A stretch of 64,000 nucleotides of DNA from Siphonodentalium dalli (taxonomy: Eukaryota; Mollusca; Scaphopoda; Gadilida; Siphonodentaliidae). Each line of letters begins with the position of its first letter. Position 1 is the stretch's first letter. Of this stretch, positions 42,386 to 54,915 are shown one piece after another. The translations under genes and the position numbers were made by a program. The notes beneath the pieces were generated by a model that had not been told where the DNA came from, searched no databases, and worked only from the letters and a program-made list of their open reading frames with translations. The stretch covers positions 98,789,319-98,853,318 of the forward strand of contig CP136066.1 in assembly GCA_032622095.1 (NCBI GenBank), read 5' to 3'.

Positions 42386-42640
42386 CAAGCCTTGAAATAG
42401 GGTGTCTGTCATTTGCAGAATGAGGTCCCCAGAGGGTGAATTTAGTGATTGCTACCCCGCATAGCGGACTAGCATCACCAAATTCACCCTCTGGGGACCT
42501 CATTCTGCTTACACCTCAGCAGAATGAGGTTCACAGAGGGTGAATTTGGTGATGCTAGCCCGCTATATGGGGTAGCATCACTAAATTCACCCTCTGGGGA
42601 CCTCATTCTGCAAATGACAGACACCCTATTTCAAGGCTTG
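42386..42640. mobile_element. hAT-like palindromic MITE, family C (short form)
   Basis: A perfect 8-bp duplication GAGAGAGC (42378-42385, 42641-42648). CAAGCCTTGAAATAGGGTGT and its inverse are at the ends. The double palindrome is nearly perfect. Confidence 0.88.
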
Positions 42641-42785
42641 GAGAGAGCATACAAATTTTACCAGTGTTTTAAAGCCAGATAACCACAATCTGTTCACCCG
42701 CTAAACCTCTATAATTTAATTGTAAGCTGTCAATATTCATGGAATACTGTAAAATAATTGGTTGTCACTTTAGGCATTAAGGTTA

Positions 42786-42862
42786 CAGTAATGCCCTAAT
42801 AATCGACTCCTTAACCACAGCAGAATTATGGGTTAAGGAGTCGATTATTTAGGGCATTACTG
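42786..42862. mobile_element. TA-B MITE, 77-bp minimal hairpin
   Basis: TA-flanked. Only the terminal part of each arm remains (CAGTAATGCCCTAATAATCG ... CGATTATTTAGGGCATTACTG); the centre was deleted symmetrically. Confidence 0.85.
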
Positions 42863-43349
42863 TATTTCTTGATAACCTTAATTTGTGTCGGTCACTCTTC
42901 CAGAAAGCACAAGTATGCGCAGACAGCAGCTGCACATGTGCTTGGAATGATGCCAGCATTGTTGATTTCAATTGACAGACCATTGAAAATGATGAACTTA
43001 ACTGGATGTGTGATTGACATGTGTTTGTTCCCAAGACATAATTGTTGATAGATTTACCAATTTTAAGAAAATATATTGGTGAAAAATAGATGTTTTTTAC
43101 CAATACTGGGATTAAATTATAATATATAACTCTTGTTTAGATTATTGTTATGAGTTATACCCGAGAAGTTTGAAGAGAAATTAACTATAATGCGCTATGC
43201 TATGCACATTATATAATTTATCTTCAAACTTTTCGGTTATAACTGCATAACTTTAATCGTAACAAGAATTGTTTCTTAAAGCCACATGGCGGTTGAGCTC
43301 CAAATAATAGTTCATTATATTTTTGAAATTCAAAAGCAAATATTATATG

Positions 43350-43415
43350 TTGAACTTATTATGAATATTTCCTAAGAGAACTACTCATCAATGAGTATTT
43401 AGTATAGAACAGTTA
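43350..43415. repeat. right-end fragment of TTAA-D
   Basis: GTTGAACTTATTATGAATAT to GAGTATTTAGTATAGAACAG, then TTAA. Confidence 0.5.
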
Positions 43416-44618
43416 AAATGAATCTTGAGATTTTATGAAACTGGAAATACCTCTTTACAATGGCACAGCCAATTTCAAATGAAAATGAACATCAGAGATA
43501 TTATGTGTCTATATCAAGATTGTTATATAATGATATCATCTGGATATGAAAAGGAACAAGCAAGCATATTTAAAGTAGTACCCACATGGACCAAGTTATG
43601 CATCTTGAATAAAATGTATGAGAAAATGATGAACATTTTAAGCAATATGGATATCCGTCATCAATTATTTAAAGCTATTAATCACTTCGTCCAGAATGTT
43701 AACCAAATTCTTTGCAAATTAGATTAAAAACTGACAAATTTGAGGCAATTTGCCAGATGTATGAATTTTTGTGTGCAAATTTGAGAATGTTATGTGGATG
43801 ACTATTTGATTGAAGGATGACTTCAATAAAGTTCAGCACCAAGAAGTTATAAAGAATTAAAACCTTGGTCTAAACCCAAAATTAAAATTGGCCTCATAAA
43901 TTTAAGATATAAAGAAATTAAAAATATTTAGAAGGAAAAGATACCCTGCTCCAGAGATGTGATTGAGTCAAGGAACCTGCTCCTTTATAAATATCACATA
44001 AAATCTCTCAAGCTGAGAATCTTAAGAGGTTTTGCATCCTTCAATGCCATTGCAGGCATGAAACATCCAAAACAAAATTAGAACAGTGTGATGAATTGTG
44101 TAGTGTTGGCTAGTGGCTTTCAACAAAGGTGAGTGTAACAATGGTCAATTTTCACTCAAATATGGAAAAAAGTTAGCTAAAAAAATATTTAAAAATCCAA
44201 ATAAATGTACAAGAACATTTGATCAAAAATGTATTATCTTTAATTTGGATTGTTTTTCCATATTTCCGTGTATTATGATCATCATTGATACAACCATGTT
44301 TGGTTTACAATACATCTAACCCATTCAGGCTAATGCATCAAAGATAAACTTGTGTATAAAAATAGAATTCCATACGTGTTCAACTAAAATCAGCTAAAAT
44401 GGAACCATTAACAGTATAAACAAATATACAAACGGAGTTACAACTAGTGTAATAAATTCAGCAACATCAAACACCAGGTGAACGTAGAGACATATAACAT
44501 GATGATATTACTCCCTTGTTAATAGAGAAGCCTGGAGAAGCTAGAAGTTTTTGACAAATTCTGTGTCTAAATTGTAGGAAATAACTCTTTATTGATTTAT
44601 AAGTAATAACCAAACAGT
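43416..44618. other. intergenic, unassigned; shares a block with 46.3 kb
   Basis: An open stretch at 43425-43727 gives 100 codons with no recognised motif. AAAGATACCCTGCTCCAGAG followed by ATGTGATTGAGTCAA at about 43939 is the inverse of 46270-46305, so part of this is a repeat. Confidence 0.35.
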
Positions 44619-45025
44619 TTAACCCTTTACCCAACAAACCGGCCAAAACCGGCCAAATAAAGCTTTAACAGCCTAAAATATCTTGGGTCTGTCTCAATAA
44701 AACCATACAAATATGGATATCATTGGAACCGGCACATTGACCACATTGTGATGGTTATAGTTATGCCCTGTGCCAATGCATTTTCTTATATATGCGAGTC
44801 GACCATAGGTCGCCTCGCATATATAAGAGAATGCATTGGCCTAAAAAAAATCTTTTTTTAACACTTTTTACCATTTTTTCTTACATTCTTTAACAATTTT
44901 ATAATTTTTAATGTGTTAAGCCAATGCATTCTCTTATATATGCGAGGCGACCTATGGTCGACTCGCATATATAAGAGAATGCATTGGCACAGGGCACAGG
45001 GCCCTTCTGTTGGGTAAAGGGTTAA
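44619..45025. mobile_element. TTAA-A3 element (ACCCAACA ends, two hairpins)
   Basis: TTAA ends with CCCTTTACCCAACA and TGTTGGGTAAAGGG. Inside are two inverted copies of the CCAATGCATTCTCTTATATA hairpin with GTCGACC/GGTCGCC tops. Confidence 0.85.
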
Positions 45026-45625
45026 AGAAAAATATACTATAATGCGCTAAAATCCAAACTGAGTGAACATTTCAAATCTGGTTCGCACATATTATCCAAT
45101 GACAGCATATACAGTATTAAATAAACACAACCAAAGTGACAATCATATGTACATAATATTTTTCTCAGGCATAGCAAATATTTGAAGCTGAATATTTTTG
45201 AGCATTCTCATAAGATAACCTAAGTTAGAAGGGCAGGCCAGTTTGAAAGTCTGAGATCAATTAAACATATTATTACACATACGCTCTTGCGAAATTCGTA
45301 TTGGCCAAATTGGTCAATGGCCAGATTTATTTAAACGGCCAATTATTTTTTGAAGCGTTAAGTCAATAATCACCTCTCAGATCTCAATAAACCCTCATGT
45401 TTGTTAACCTCTTTGTTGCTAAATAATTTATGACATCATGTGCTGGGCCGTTGATGTTACGGCTATTTTCCAGTGGAAAAATATAACTGGAATATCACGA
45501 AAACCATAAAACTGACTCAGTTGAAATTAAAGGCTGTTACCACTCACAATCGTGGTACATCATACACTGTTTGAAACTTGAGAATGTGTGTTAGAAGGCA
45601 GATTGTGCCATCCATATACTATATA

Positions 45626-45761
45626 CAGTAATGCCCTAAATAATCGACTCCTTCACCGAGAACTTTCTGATGAATGGCAACAAGCCATATTTCCGACTAA
45701 ATCTTGAAAAATTACCCATAATTCTGCTGTGGTTAAGGAGTCGATTATTTAGGGCATTACT
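45626..45761. mobile_element. TA-B MITE, left arm mostly deleted
   Basis: The left tip CAGTAATGCCCTAAATAATC joins directly to the hairpin centre; the right arm is full. Confidence 0.8.
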
Positions 45762-46388
45762 TGCCCATGTACTGTGTTTGGATAACTGCAAGTGCAGCGT
45801 CAGTGTTAGTTTTTTAGTTTTAGTTTTATCAATGGTTCAATATTTTGGTTTTTCCATTTGGCCAAAAAATGGTCAAAAGAATTTTCAGGTTTGAGTTGAC
45901 CCTTAAGTCAAGAACTTTTTTTTTTCACCATCTGCACAAGGACAAATATCGGAACAGAAAGATATACTGACCAACCACCTAATTGTAAAATACAGAGTAG
46001 GCATTATCAGTAATTTTTTGCTGACCTAACTACTCTCTGATAAAAATCCTCAACTTTTGGTGGAGAGTACTCTAAATTTTAAAGACATGCTTACCAATTC
46101 ATTGAAAAATAAAACATATTATTATCCATCCCTTTTATAGAACTTTTTATGGTTGGGCAAAAGACGTCCCATGATAATCCGGGAAAAAATCATAGTGGAC
46201 TCCGAAAGTGTCCAGAATATACCACCTGATATCACAGTCCCGAAAAGTCATATTGAACTAGAATTGACTCAATCACATCTCTGGAGCAGGGTATCTTTTA
46301 CAAAAGTTATCGGGACTCTGGGTGACGTCATTTGGATAAACATACAGATGGATAATAAAAATGTCATTATACAATGTTGTGTACATTG

Positions 46389-46952
46389 CAGGGACCAGTC
46401 TGGAGGTTTCAATTGGGAGAAGTCACTTCTCCCTGTTTGGTTATTAGGGAGAAGTGGACAGTTATCAGGGAGAAGTAACAGTGGTTGAAGTTCAATTTAC
46501 ACCCAAACATCACGCTACTATGATCCAATAAGTACAGTAACACCCTAAGTAATCGACTCTTTAACTACAGCAGAATTATGGGTAACTTTTCAGGATTTAG
46601 TCGGAAATATGGCTTGTTGCATTCATCAGAAATCTCTCCCCGAGAGCTTTCCGATGAATGGCAACAAGCCATATTTCCGACTAAATCCTGAAAAGTTACC
46701 CATAATTCTGCTGTAGTTAAAGTCGATTACTTAGGGCATTACTGTAGAATACAACACAAGATCACAAGTATAAAACCATTATAGTGAGTAAGAATACTAT
46801 TATAATCAGTACATATACTTGAAATATTCTGTTGGGACATATATGTATACTGGTTTATGAGAGAGGTCACTTCTCCCTGGAACAAACATAGGGAGAAGTT
46901 GCACATTTCAGGGAGAAGTTGTCTCCCAAGTTGCCCTCTAGGCTAGTCCCTG
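46389..46952. mobile_element. hAT-like element with GGGAGAAGT motifs
   Basis: CAGGGACCAGTCTGGAGG at the left is mirrored by CCTCTAGGCTAGTCCCTG. The flanks GTGTACAT (offset by a few bases) and GTGTACAG suggest an 8-bp duplication. Five GGGAGAAGT motifs are present, and a TA-B MITE is nested at 46535-46744. Confidence 0.55.
46535..46744. mobile_element. TA-B long-hairpin MITE
   Basis: TA-flanked with full arms, nested in the element at 46389-46952. Confidence 0.85.
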
Positions 46953-46955
46953 GTG

Positions 46956-47045
46956 TACAGTATGTGTTTTCTTATACTCGTCCAGGTTGTGGTGAGAAGT
47001 CATATTCACCACAGCTTGGACTCGTACAAGAAAAACACATACAGT
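46956..47045. repeat. imperfect palindrome abutting a TA-B MITE
   Basis: TACAGTATGTGTTTTCTTAT...AGGTTGTGGTGA pairs with TTCACCACAGCTTGGACTCG...AAAACACATACAGTA. It overlaps the left edge of the TA-B copy at 47042. Confidence 0.6.
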
Positions 47046-47248
47046 ATTGCCCTAGATAATCGACTCCTTAACCACAGCAGAATTATGGGTAAATTTTCAG
47101 GATTTAGTCGGAAATATGGCTTGTTGCCATTCATTGGAAAGCTCTCAGTGAGAGCTTTCCGATGAATGGCAACAAGCCATATTTCTGAAAAATTACCCAT
47201 AATTCTGCTGTGGTTAAGGAGTCGATTATTTAGGGCATTACAATACTG
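47042..47248. mobile_element. TA-B MITE
   Basis: TA-flanked at the left. The right arm lacks the CCGACTAAATCC segment and its tip is disturbed (CATTACAATACTG). Confidence 0.8.
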
Positions 47249-47619
47249 TATACAACATTGTACAATAACTCTATAATATCAGTCAGAGTACTTCTGTTAA
47301 GAAACCTGCCTTTGTGTGTATCAAGGACTACTCAGACTAACAAAAGACATGAAAAGTGAGCACTTGGAAGGCAATACGAATGAAAGAATTGATATATAGT
47401 TGTATAATTTCCTATGTACATATAAATCTATACAATTCAGCAACCTCATATGAAAAACATTTTTTCCAATAGGTTTCCACTACCTGGCTGTATATTTGGG
47501 GAAAGTTTGACAGAAACAAACATTTTGTAACACTCAGATCCTTTAAATATGTACGAAGTTGTTCAACAAAATTTCAAATTGATGTTGGATCAGTTGGATG
47601 GAAAAATATGTACGAAGAG

Positions 47620-47882
47620 TTAACCCTTTCATGACTGCAGCTTTCTGAAACTTTGTGAAAACCCTGTGCCAATGCATTCTGTTATATATGCGAGTCGCCC
47701 ATAGGGCACCTCACATATATAAGAGAATGCATTGGCCTAACAACATTTACCTTGAACTGGTAAGCCAGTGCATTAACTTATATATGCGAGGCTCCCTATG
47801 GGAGACTCGCATATATAAGATAGTGCACTGGCACAGGATCTTTAATACTGCACCAGGGCAGCTCCCATCATGAAAGGGTTAA
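47620..47882. mobile_element. TTAA-A element, complete
   Basis: TTAA ends with CCCTTTCATGACTGCAG and CTCCCATCATGAAAGGG, and two full hairpins in opposite orientation. A good reference copy. Confidence 0.85.
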
Positions 47883-48291
47883 ATTTGGATGTATACCAAA
47901 AAAACAGGCATACATGACATACGTGCTTGAGAATTTTCATGTTCAAGAATATTTGAATGGATTTTTTGGGCAATTCACTTTATACTTATTCATCTAAATA
48001 CATCTTAAATTTTGAAGCAAAATTTGTTGTAATCAAAGTTTTGGCTGTCGTCAAATACTATATTCTGGCTTCAAGTTCTTTGATTTAATAACAAAGATTC
48101 AACTATGCCACTGCCAAAGTACAAAATGTAGTGGATATGGAGATAACAGAGAGCAACTTGTAACATGTGTTACTTAGGTTTTCCATAGAGATGCATCGGG
48201 CGCGAAAACTCACCTGATTTATTGGCACTAAAACCAAAACTGTTTAGATCTAAGACCACAAATTAGGAAATTGTGTAACCATAGTTGCATA

Positions 48292-48496
48292 CAGTAATGC
48301 CCTAAATAAACGACTCCTTAACCACAGCAGAATTATGGGTAATTTTTCAGGATTTAGTCGTAAATATGGCTTGTTGCCATTCATCGGAAAGCTCTCACTT
48401 TCCAATGAATGGCAACAAGCCAAATTTCCGACTAAATCCTGAAAAATTACCCATAATTATGCTGTGGTTAAGGAGTCGATATTTAGGGGATTACTG
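48292..48496. mobile_element. TA-B long-hairpin MITE
   Basis: TA-flanked CAGTAATGCCCTAAATAAAC with its inverse. The loop is shortened. Confidence 0.85.
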
Positions 48497-49157
48497 TAGC
48501 TTGGAAAGCCATTGACAATTTGATTGCCTATGTAGTCAATTTGGTTCAACCAAAATAATATCTTTCCATGCAGGTAAATCACATTTTAATATTGGCCGAA
48601 TAGCATTCACGGCTCATTGGATTGATCATTTATGCAACAAGTTTTGCTACACATCGGACTCGGACACAAACAATTTAACTGTATAGCCATGTACAAGTAG
48701 TCACAAAAGTCGTTGGCACAATAACAACACATAAGTTATAAGTTACAAATATGTGTAACTGAACCGCACTATCACTATTGGGATTATAACATACCCATAA
48801 TTCACAAGGCCATAAATACTCTCACAGAATTAAAGATCCACAGTCTGATTTAATACCATAAAACAACCATTGGTTTTCTAAACTAGAAAATAACTAGATT
48901 GTTCCAATAAGCCCATTAATAGTCTGGAGGTTCTAATGATCAGATATCAACTTCCAAAAAGGGAAGTTTTAAAGCGATTTGAACATATATCTGGCTAGCA
49001 AAAATTCCAATGATCGTCCATGATCATTTCCCAAAATCAGTAGATAACAAAGGTTGTCGATTATGACCGTTTATACTCATTTTCAATGTAAAACCGATGG
49101 ATACTTTTGTAGATTGTTGTGATTCCTGTGGCATACAAATGATAATGCTCGCATGTA

Positions 49158-49274
49158 CAGTAATGGCTTGTGAGAGCTTTCCGATTAATGGCAACAAGCC
49201 ATATTTCCGACTAAATCATGAAAAATTACCCATAATTCTACTGTGGTTAAGGAGTCGATTATTTAGGGCATTAC
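49158..49274. mobile_element. TA-B MITE, left arm deleted
   Basis: The left tip CAGTAATGG is followed at once by CTTGTGAGAGCTTTCCGA and the full right arm. Confidence 0.78.
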
Positions 49275-49363
49275 ATGTATTTTCTTGTTTTCTTTTGCCT
49301 GGAAAGCTGAAAATTACCTAAGAAAAAATTGACTGATTTGGTGACAAAATCGGACCATAGATC

Positions 49364-49590
49364 TTAACACTGAGGATCATGACGGGAGCTGCACTGGTGC
49401 AACATTAAAATCCTGTGCCAGTGCATACTCGTATAAATGCGAGTCTCCCATAGGGAGCTTTGCATATATAAGAGAATGCAATTACAAAGTCAAGGTAAAT
49501 AGTTGTTAGGTCAATTTATTCTCTTATAAAGAATACATTGGCACAGGGTTTTCACAAAATTTCAGGAAGCTCCAGTCATGGAAGGGTTAA
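49364..49590. mobile_element. TTAA-A element, second hairpin reduced
   Basis: TTAA at both ends, GACGGGAGCTGCACTGGTGC at the left, and GCTCCAGTCATGGAAGGG at the right. Confidence 0.75.
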
Positions 49591-50045
49591 ATGACAACAA
49601 AATAATATATATCTGGAAAGAAAAGGATGCCATTTTGATGACACATATTTCCAACCATGGACTCATTCAATCTCACTATACAAACAGAAATTAAATATGA
49701 GAAAAGTGAAATGATGAAACAAAATTTCATTCGCATGCTGATCACATCAGCCCAATTTGACAACAGATAATTCACTCAAAACATCACTCCAATATGACAC
49801 TAATTACAAGTGACACAACCTTCTCTGAGAATTCAAGAATCTGATTCAGATCTTATCTGACTCTTTTTTGTGTGCCAGCGCCAACCATATCAGTCTCAAG
49901 ATATAGACATAACACAATGCATTCTTAATCGAGAATCGCTTATCGAATGTGTTGCGGACTGTGCAAGGACACACTTGTTAAAAGCGGAGCTTGAGTGAAA
50001 TGTGACTAAGCGCCCTCCGCAAAGAGTTCGATAAAAGATTTGAGA

Positions 50046-50285
50046 TTAACCCTTTTAGTGCCTGGGGCCGATCTCATCGACCCTAAGTTATGGTCTGTAG
50101 AGTGCCCTAAAAAAAATAAAAAAATGAATTTTTTTTTTTGTTGTAATTTTTTTTTTTTTGGGTTAGGCCAATGCATTCTCTTATATATGCGAGGCGACCT
50201 ATGGTCGACTCGCATATATAAGAGAATGCATTGGCACAGGGTATATGGGTCGATACAAAAATCGACCTGGCACTAAAAGGGTTAA
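50046..50285. mobile_element. TTAA-A2 element, one hairpin
   Basis: TTAA ends with CCCTTTTAGTGCCTGGGGCC and CCTGGCACTAAAAGGG. One CCAATGCATTCTCTTATATA hairpin has a CGACC...GGTCG top. Confidence 0.82.
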
Positions 50286-50748
50286 AGATTAAAGATTGAA
50301 AGTTCAGACAAGTGTAATTCATGAGTGTGACCAACATTGAAAATTTTATACTATAACCACCTTTATTGTTATTTTATTGTGATGAAAAAATTGGTAATTA
50401 TGTGTGCATCATCCGGAGTGGATCATTAACATTATGTAAGTCATCGCTCTTGGCAACAATGTTAACACAAAGTAGTTTTGGCTTATTTTCCTCTTGTGAT
50501 ATACAGCAATATGTCTTCAAAGGCTGGGTTTATGTTGAATACATGTGCCTCGCATCATCGGGTGTGGAATAAATATTGTTCTTAAAATGTTCACTAATTT
50601 TGGCTCAATTTTCTGTTCTATAGTGAATGTTTTTGTCCGACATTTCAACAGAAATTTCAGTTGTAATATTGGTCAACTAAGGAACTTTTATCACGTTCAT
50701 TTATGAGATTGACCAATAATATTAAAGATCTAATAACAAATAACAAAT

Positions 50749-51194
50749 TTAAAGATACATTATCCGAACTAACGCTCCTAAATTACTATTTCTTTGGCTT
50801 CGGGGGTAAAAAAATATTTGATTCGAGTTGAGGAACCCACCCATCAAAGCTCAGAGTATTTTTGAAATCTATTATTTTTCACCACCAATCCTTTTAGTGG
50901 CCTGGTAAAAAGTCAACGAGAAGACGGGTCTCGGATCAAATTGTGGATGAAGATGGATAACTCTAAAATCAAGTGGCTTTTGGGTGTCAGATATTCGACA
51001 AATTGGCCATATTTCTGAACAAAATGTTGATAAATAACAGGTTTTGGGCAATTTTATACTATAGTTGACTGTGGTTAGCATTATTTTTGGGCAATTAATC
51101 GATTCTGATAACTGAAGTGGCATTGCAAAAAATTGTGTTGTTGGAATCTGATGATATGGGGACCATCGAATCAGATTGATTACAATACCTTTAA
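50749..51194. mobile_element. TTAA-F element, diverged
   Basis: TTAAAGATACATTATCCGAA at the left, GATTACAATACCTTTAA at the right, with GGCTTCGGGGGTAAAAAAAT inside. Confidence 0.65.
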
Positions 51195-51296
51195 ATTCCA
51201 ACGGATTTCAAATTCAATGAATAGAAGAACTGGAGCATCATATACCAAAACATGCAGATGAATTTTAAAGACACATGACTCGGGAAATATAACTGA

Positions 51297-51572
51297 TTAA
51301 CACTTTCTATACTAAATGAATTATCCCACTCATATATGTATACCTTGGAATGGTCTATTATTCATTTTGAGGGGTGCCCAGCAAAAATGAGCATATGACA
51401 GATATACGAAAATATAATACAAGTGCAGAAGGATAACTATTAGTTAGTCGGAAATATTCAGATATTAAGTTCAATAACTGATGACCCGTGGTTGTTTGTT
51501 GAACTTATTATTTGAACACTTCCTAAGGGAACTATGTATTAATGAGTATAAATTTAGTATAGAAGGGATTAA
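51297..51572. mobile_element. TTAA-D element
   Basis: TTAA ends with CACTTTCTATACTAAATGAA and TTTAGTATAGAAGGGA, and the central GTTGAACTTATTATTTGAAC. Confidence 0.72.
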
Positions 51573-51726
51573 CTGTAATATTTGAGGGCTGATCTGGAAA
51601 GTCTTGGCACAAAAAGAATGTATAAAATTCAGCTAATTTAATTTATATGAAGCTCATTAACTTAGGAGATGGAAAGAGATTGACCCTGGATATGTAATTT
51701 CCAGTTGAACGAACCTATTTAATGTA

Positions 51727-51937
51727 CAGTAATGCCCTGAATAATCGACTCCTTAACCACAGCAGAATTATGGGTAATTTTTCAGGATTTAATCGAAAAT
51801 ATGGCTTGTTGCCATTCATCGGAAAGCTCTCACTGAGAGTTTTCCGATGAATGGCAACAAGCCATATTTCCGACTAAATCATGAAAAATTACCCATAATT
51901 CTGCTGTGGTTAAGGAGTCGATTATTCAGGGCATTAC
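51727..51937. mobile_element. TA-B long-hairpin MITE
   Basis: CAGTAATGCCCTGAATAATC with its inverse. The right TA is mutated (CATTACTTT). Confidence 0.83.
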
Positions 51938-52330
51938 TTTATTATTGGTCTAGCAGGCATTTCAACCTGCCTATCATGAAAATGATACTACCTTACATGA
52001 AGCACTACACCATTACAAACCAGCCCCCCAAAGCACTACTCCAACCGACAAAGCTCATGCAGATTTTGCTGCTTTCCAAATGAAGACTTACTTTTCATTT
52101 GGCAACCAACTCAACAAACACTGCAGTGGAGTTTGTAACCCATACGGGACTAGTTTGAATTTTCTCTTCATCTTCAACCCAGGTAATTTGCAAAGCAGTT
52201 TGGTGGAGATCAAAACTGGATTTATAATCCGGAAATCAAGAAAACAATCTGCATATTGGAATGCATTGCTTATACATGTATAGCTTAAATATTGTCTATC
52301 TCTTTGTAGAGATGTGCTATATAGTTACCG

Positions 52331-52768
52331 GGATATAAAATATTAGACATGAATTGAAGACTCCTGTCTGGAAATGCTTCTATCGATTAATATTTATTAT
52401 ATTTCGAATATTTTCTGGTCTAAAAAGGTATGGTTGTTTAACTAACGAACAATAGTGGTTACTGTTAACAGAGCCCAGAAATTTTATTGTGTGATTTTGT
52501 CACAAATTAATGTTAGATTATCGCTTATAACTATGGAATAAAACAATACAATCAATCAATCTGACATTTGACGCTCGGAACATAGCTATAGGAACAGCCA
52601 TATCGCTATATGATATCGCCTGAATGGTCTGTTCTAAAAATAGAACAATAAAGTGTCCCAATTAATCATCTCATTTCATGATAAAATATTCAAAATAAAA
52701 TCATTAATTAATAGAAGCGTTTCCGACAGGGGTCTTCAATTCTTATTTATTATTTTATAACCACGCAA
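52331..52768. mobile_element. inverted-repeat element with arms of about 80 bp
   Basis: ATTGAAGACTCCTGTC..GAAATGCTTCTATCGATTAA at the left pairs with TTAATTAATAGAAGCGTTTC..GACAGGGGTCTTCAAT at the right. The ends are not precisely set. Confidence 0.6.
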
Positions 52769-52786
52769 CAATTTCAATTTTGTTAT

Positions 52787-54359
52787 TTAACCCTTTGAAC
52801 CCTGGCGCCCCACAGTGATCGACACCCTGACCCGGGGCTCCCAGTGGTATGTCCGCTTAAATTAGACAGTGTCTAGTAGCATGGTGTTGATTTTGTTCAA
52901 ATTGCGACACCGGTCTGAAACTTTACAGGTTTGTCCCCCATGGATCAGCGATCATTATAAGATCGCGAGACTTTGCCTCGCGGCAACTCCTTGGTAACGG
53001 TTGTTAGGCAACTACCCGGAGTTGACTGAAAAATGTAAATATAGCATATAGCGTCGTAATTCAACCTCAGTGATTGCGTTTTTTGATGCAGGTACTACCC
53101 TAACGTGAAATTTGAGATATACCCGACCAGAATAGTGAACCAAATATCCCATTTAAGGGTAGCGACGGTTGCTAAGCAAATACCACAACTGATCGAATGA
53201 CATAATTGCACTAACCATTCAGTGGTATGTTTTGCCTTAATTTAGACAGTGTCTAGTCGCATGGTGTTGGTTATGTTGAAATGGGACACCTACCTGAAAC
53301 TGTGCAGGCATGATATATGCCTGCACGGACCACTGATCATTGTAAGATCGGGAGACTTTGCCACCCGATCTCGCCTTGGAAACGGTTACTAGGCAACTAC
53401 CCGAAATTTGCAGGATAAACGAATTCTAGCTCATAACGTTGTAATTATACATCAGCGAATTGCGTTTCGATGCAACCAATATCCTAATGTGAAATTAAGA
53501 TATACCTGACCATGCGCGAGTAAGTCAACTTGATATGCGATAGACTTTTTACTGCATGTGGCACAACAGAGACTGATATTACAGAGACCAGAAACAACGT
53601 AATTTCCCGTAACATATCGTGGCCCCATTGTTCAAGTAAGCTGTCTAGATTGTATCTACTGTACTAACATGTGAAACATGCAACAACATGTCATATATAG
53701 CGCCACATTTCACTTAAACATATTTTTTTAAATGAATTATAGCCTGCGCCCATGCGCATATTTTCCTAGCCGTTTCTAGTGGGCAGCCAATCCATATAGA
53801 CACCTTTGCCAGCGCTGACTTCAATAGGCCAATTTATATATATATATATATATTATTGGGTATGTCATGTATAAGTACGTTATAAACCATTTATTTGTCA
53901 TTGCGCTAGTCTGCGCATGCGCGAATAAATCAACTTCATATGCGGTAGACCCTTCCCCAAATGTAGCAGAACACTGGTTAATATATGCGAGGGTAATTTA
54001 AACTGAAATTGTGTGTCTAAATTATGTCTGTTCTGTACACACACAGGGAACACAAAATTATATGCCGTAAATATAGCGGCACAGTTCGCTTAAAATATCG
54101 TATGTTTTTGTAGATTATATGCTATGCACTTGCGCATATATTTCTACCCGATACTAGCGGTCAACCATTCCATACGCACTATGGGCGTCGCTGACATGTG
54201 GGGGCAATTTAAATATAAATCAGTGGGTCTGACGCTCGTTCTACTATATATAAATTTGCTACCGAATCATGTCGTCGCTGCACCGAAATATCGGTGTTAC
54301 GGGATATAGTCACGGTTCGTTTGCACCTAAATATCGGTGTTACGGGTTCAAAGGGTTAA
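52787..54359. mobile_element. 1.57-kb TTAA-flanked element (piggyBac-like, non-autonomous)
   Basis: TTAA is at both ends, with CCCTTTGAACCC and GGGTTCAAAGGG. There is no long frame. The interior has two imperfect copies of a block (TTAGACAGTGTCTAGT.GCATGGTGTTG, near 52862 and 53240) and two of another (GTAGAC.., GCGCATATTT-CTA.CCG). The right part has two ACCTAAATATCGGTGTTACG-like motifs. Confidence 0.75.
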
Positions 54360-54915
54360 AGAGATAATCCATCTTTAAGTTTAATAGCCCCATCATCATG
54401 ACAGAAATTGTTTGGATCTTGTTTAAATTGCTGATGATCATAAAGCTCCTTGTTATCTAGAGCTTTTTTGTAACTACTAGACTTTCAACAGTCCATTTTT
54501 GATGTTTGCAAAAATCATACAAAAACAATTTCTGCAGCAATTTTGCACAATATATTGACAGATTCTGGAAGTAGCCTTAGCTAAAAAATGGCCGATGGAA
54601 TTTAGTTTTGGCAGCCAACAGTAGATGCCAATTAACAGGGTTGTGTGCAGATTATTTTTTTTATCTTTGATTAGATGATTTTTGCCCATTATGCACATAA
54701 GTCTAAGTTTAAGTCTGAAATGCAAGTTGTGTAAACAGTCTAATAAAAAACTAGCTAATATCTCATATATTATATTATCTTGGTTGAAAGAGAAGAGATA
54801 CCCAAACTAATCCAGCCTCCATACAGTATATTACATAGCACTCTCAATACAATTATTAAGGACATGACACATATACATCACACCATGATGAACACATTGA
54901 CCTATGACCTCCTTG
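54360..54915 (-). other. probable ER 3' untranslated region
   Basis: This stretch lies between the ER stop and the edge of a TTAA transposon. No canonical AATAAA is visible in the gene sense. A variant ATTAAA (plus-strand TTTAAT near 54380) sits close to the transposon edge and could serve as polyadenylation signal. No coding signal was seen. Confidence 0.35.

Noticed and set aside
43425-43727. 100-codon open frame as a gene
   Set aside because: No recognised motif, no splice context and AT-rich composition; part of the surrounding sequence recurs at 46.3 kb, so it is likely repeat-derived.
46153-46488. 111-codon open frame as a gene
   Set aside because: It runs into the hAT-like element at 46389 and shares an inverted block with 43.9 kb. 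No family was recognised.
41476-51925. Recurrent frame [10 protein letters not shown]...IILLWL seen many times
   Set aside because: It is the translation of the TA-B MITE arm on one strand; the frame is open by chance and breaks in other copies.
52080-52283. Possible exon starting MKTYFSFGNQLNKHCSG
   Set aside because: A GTAATT donor-like site is present, but there is no partner exon and no recognisable domain, and it lies between two transposons.
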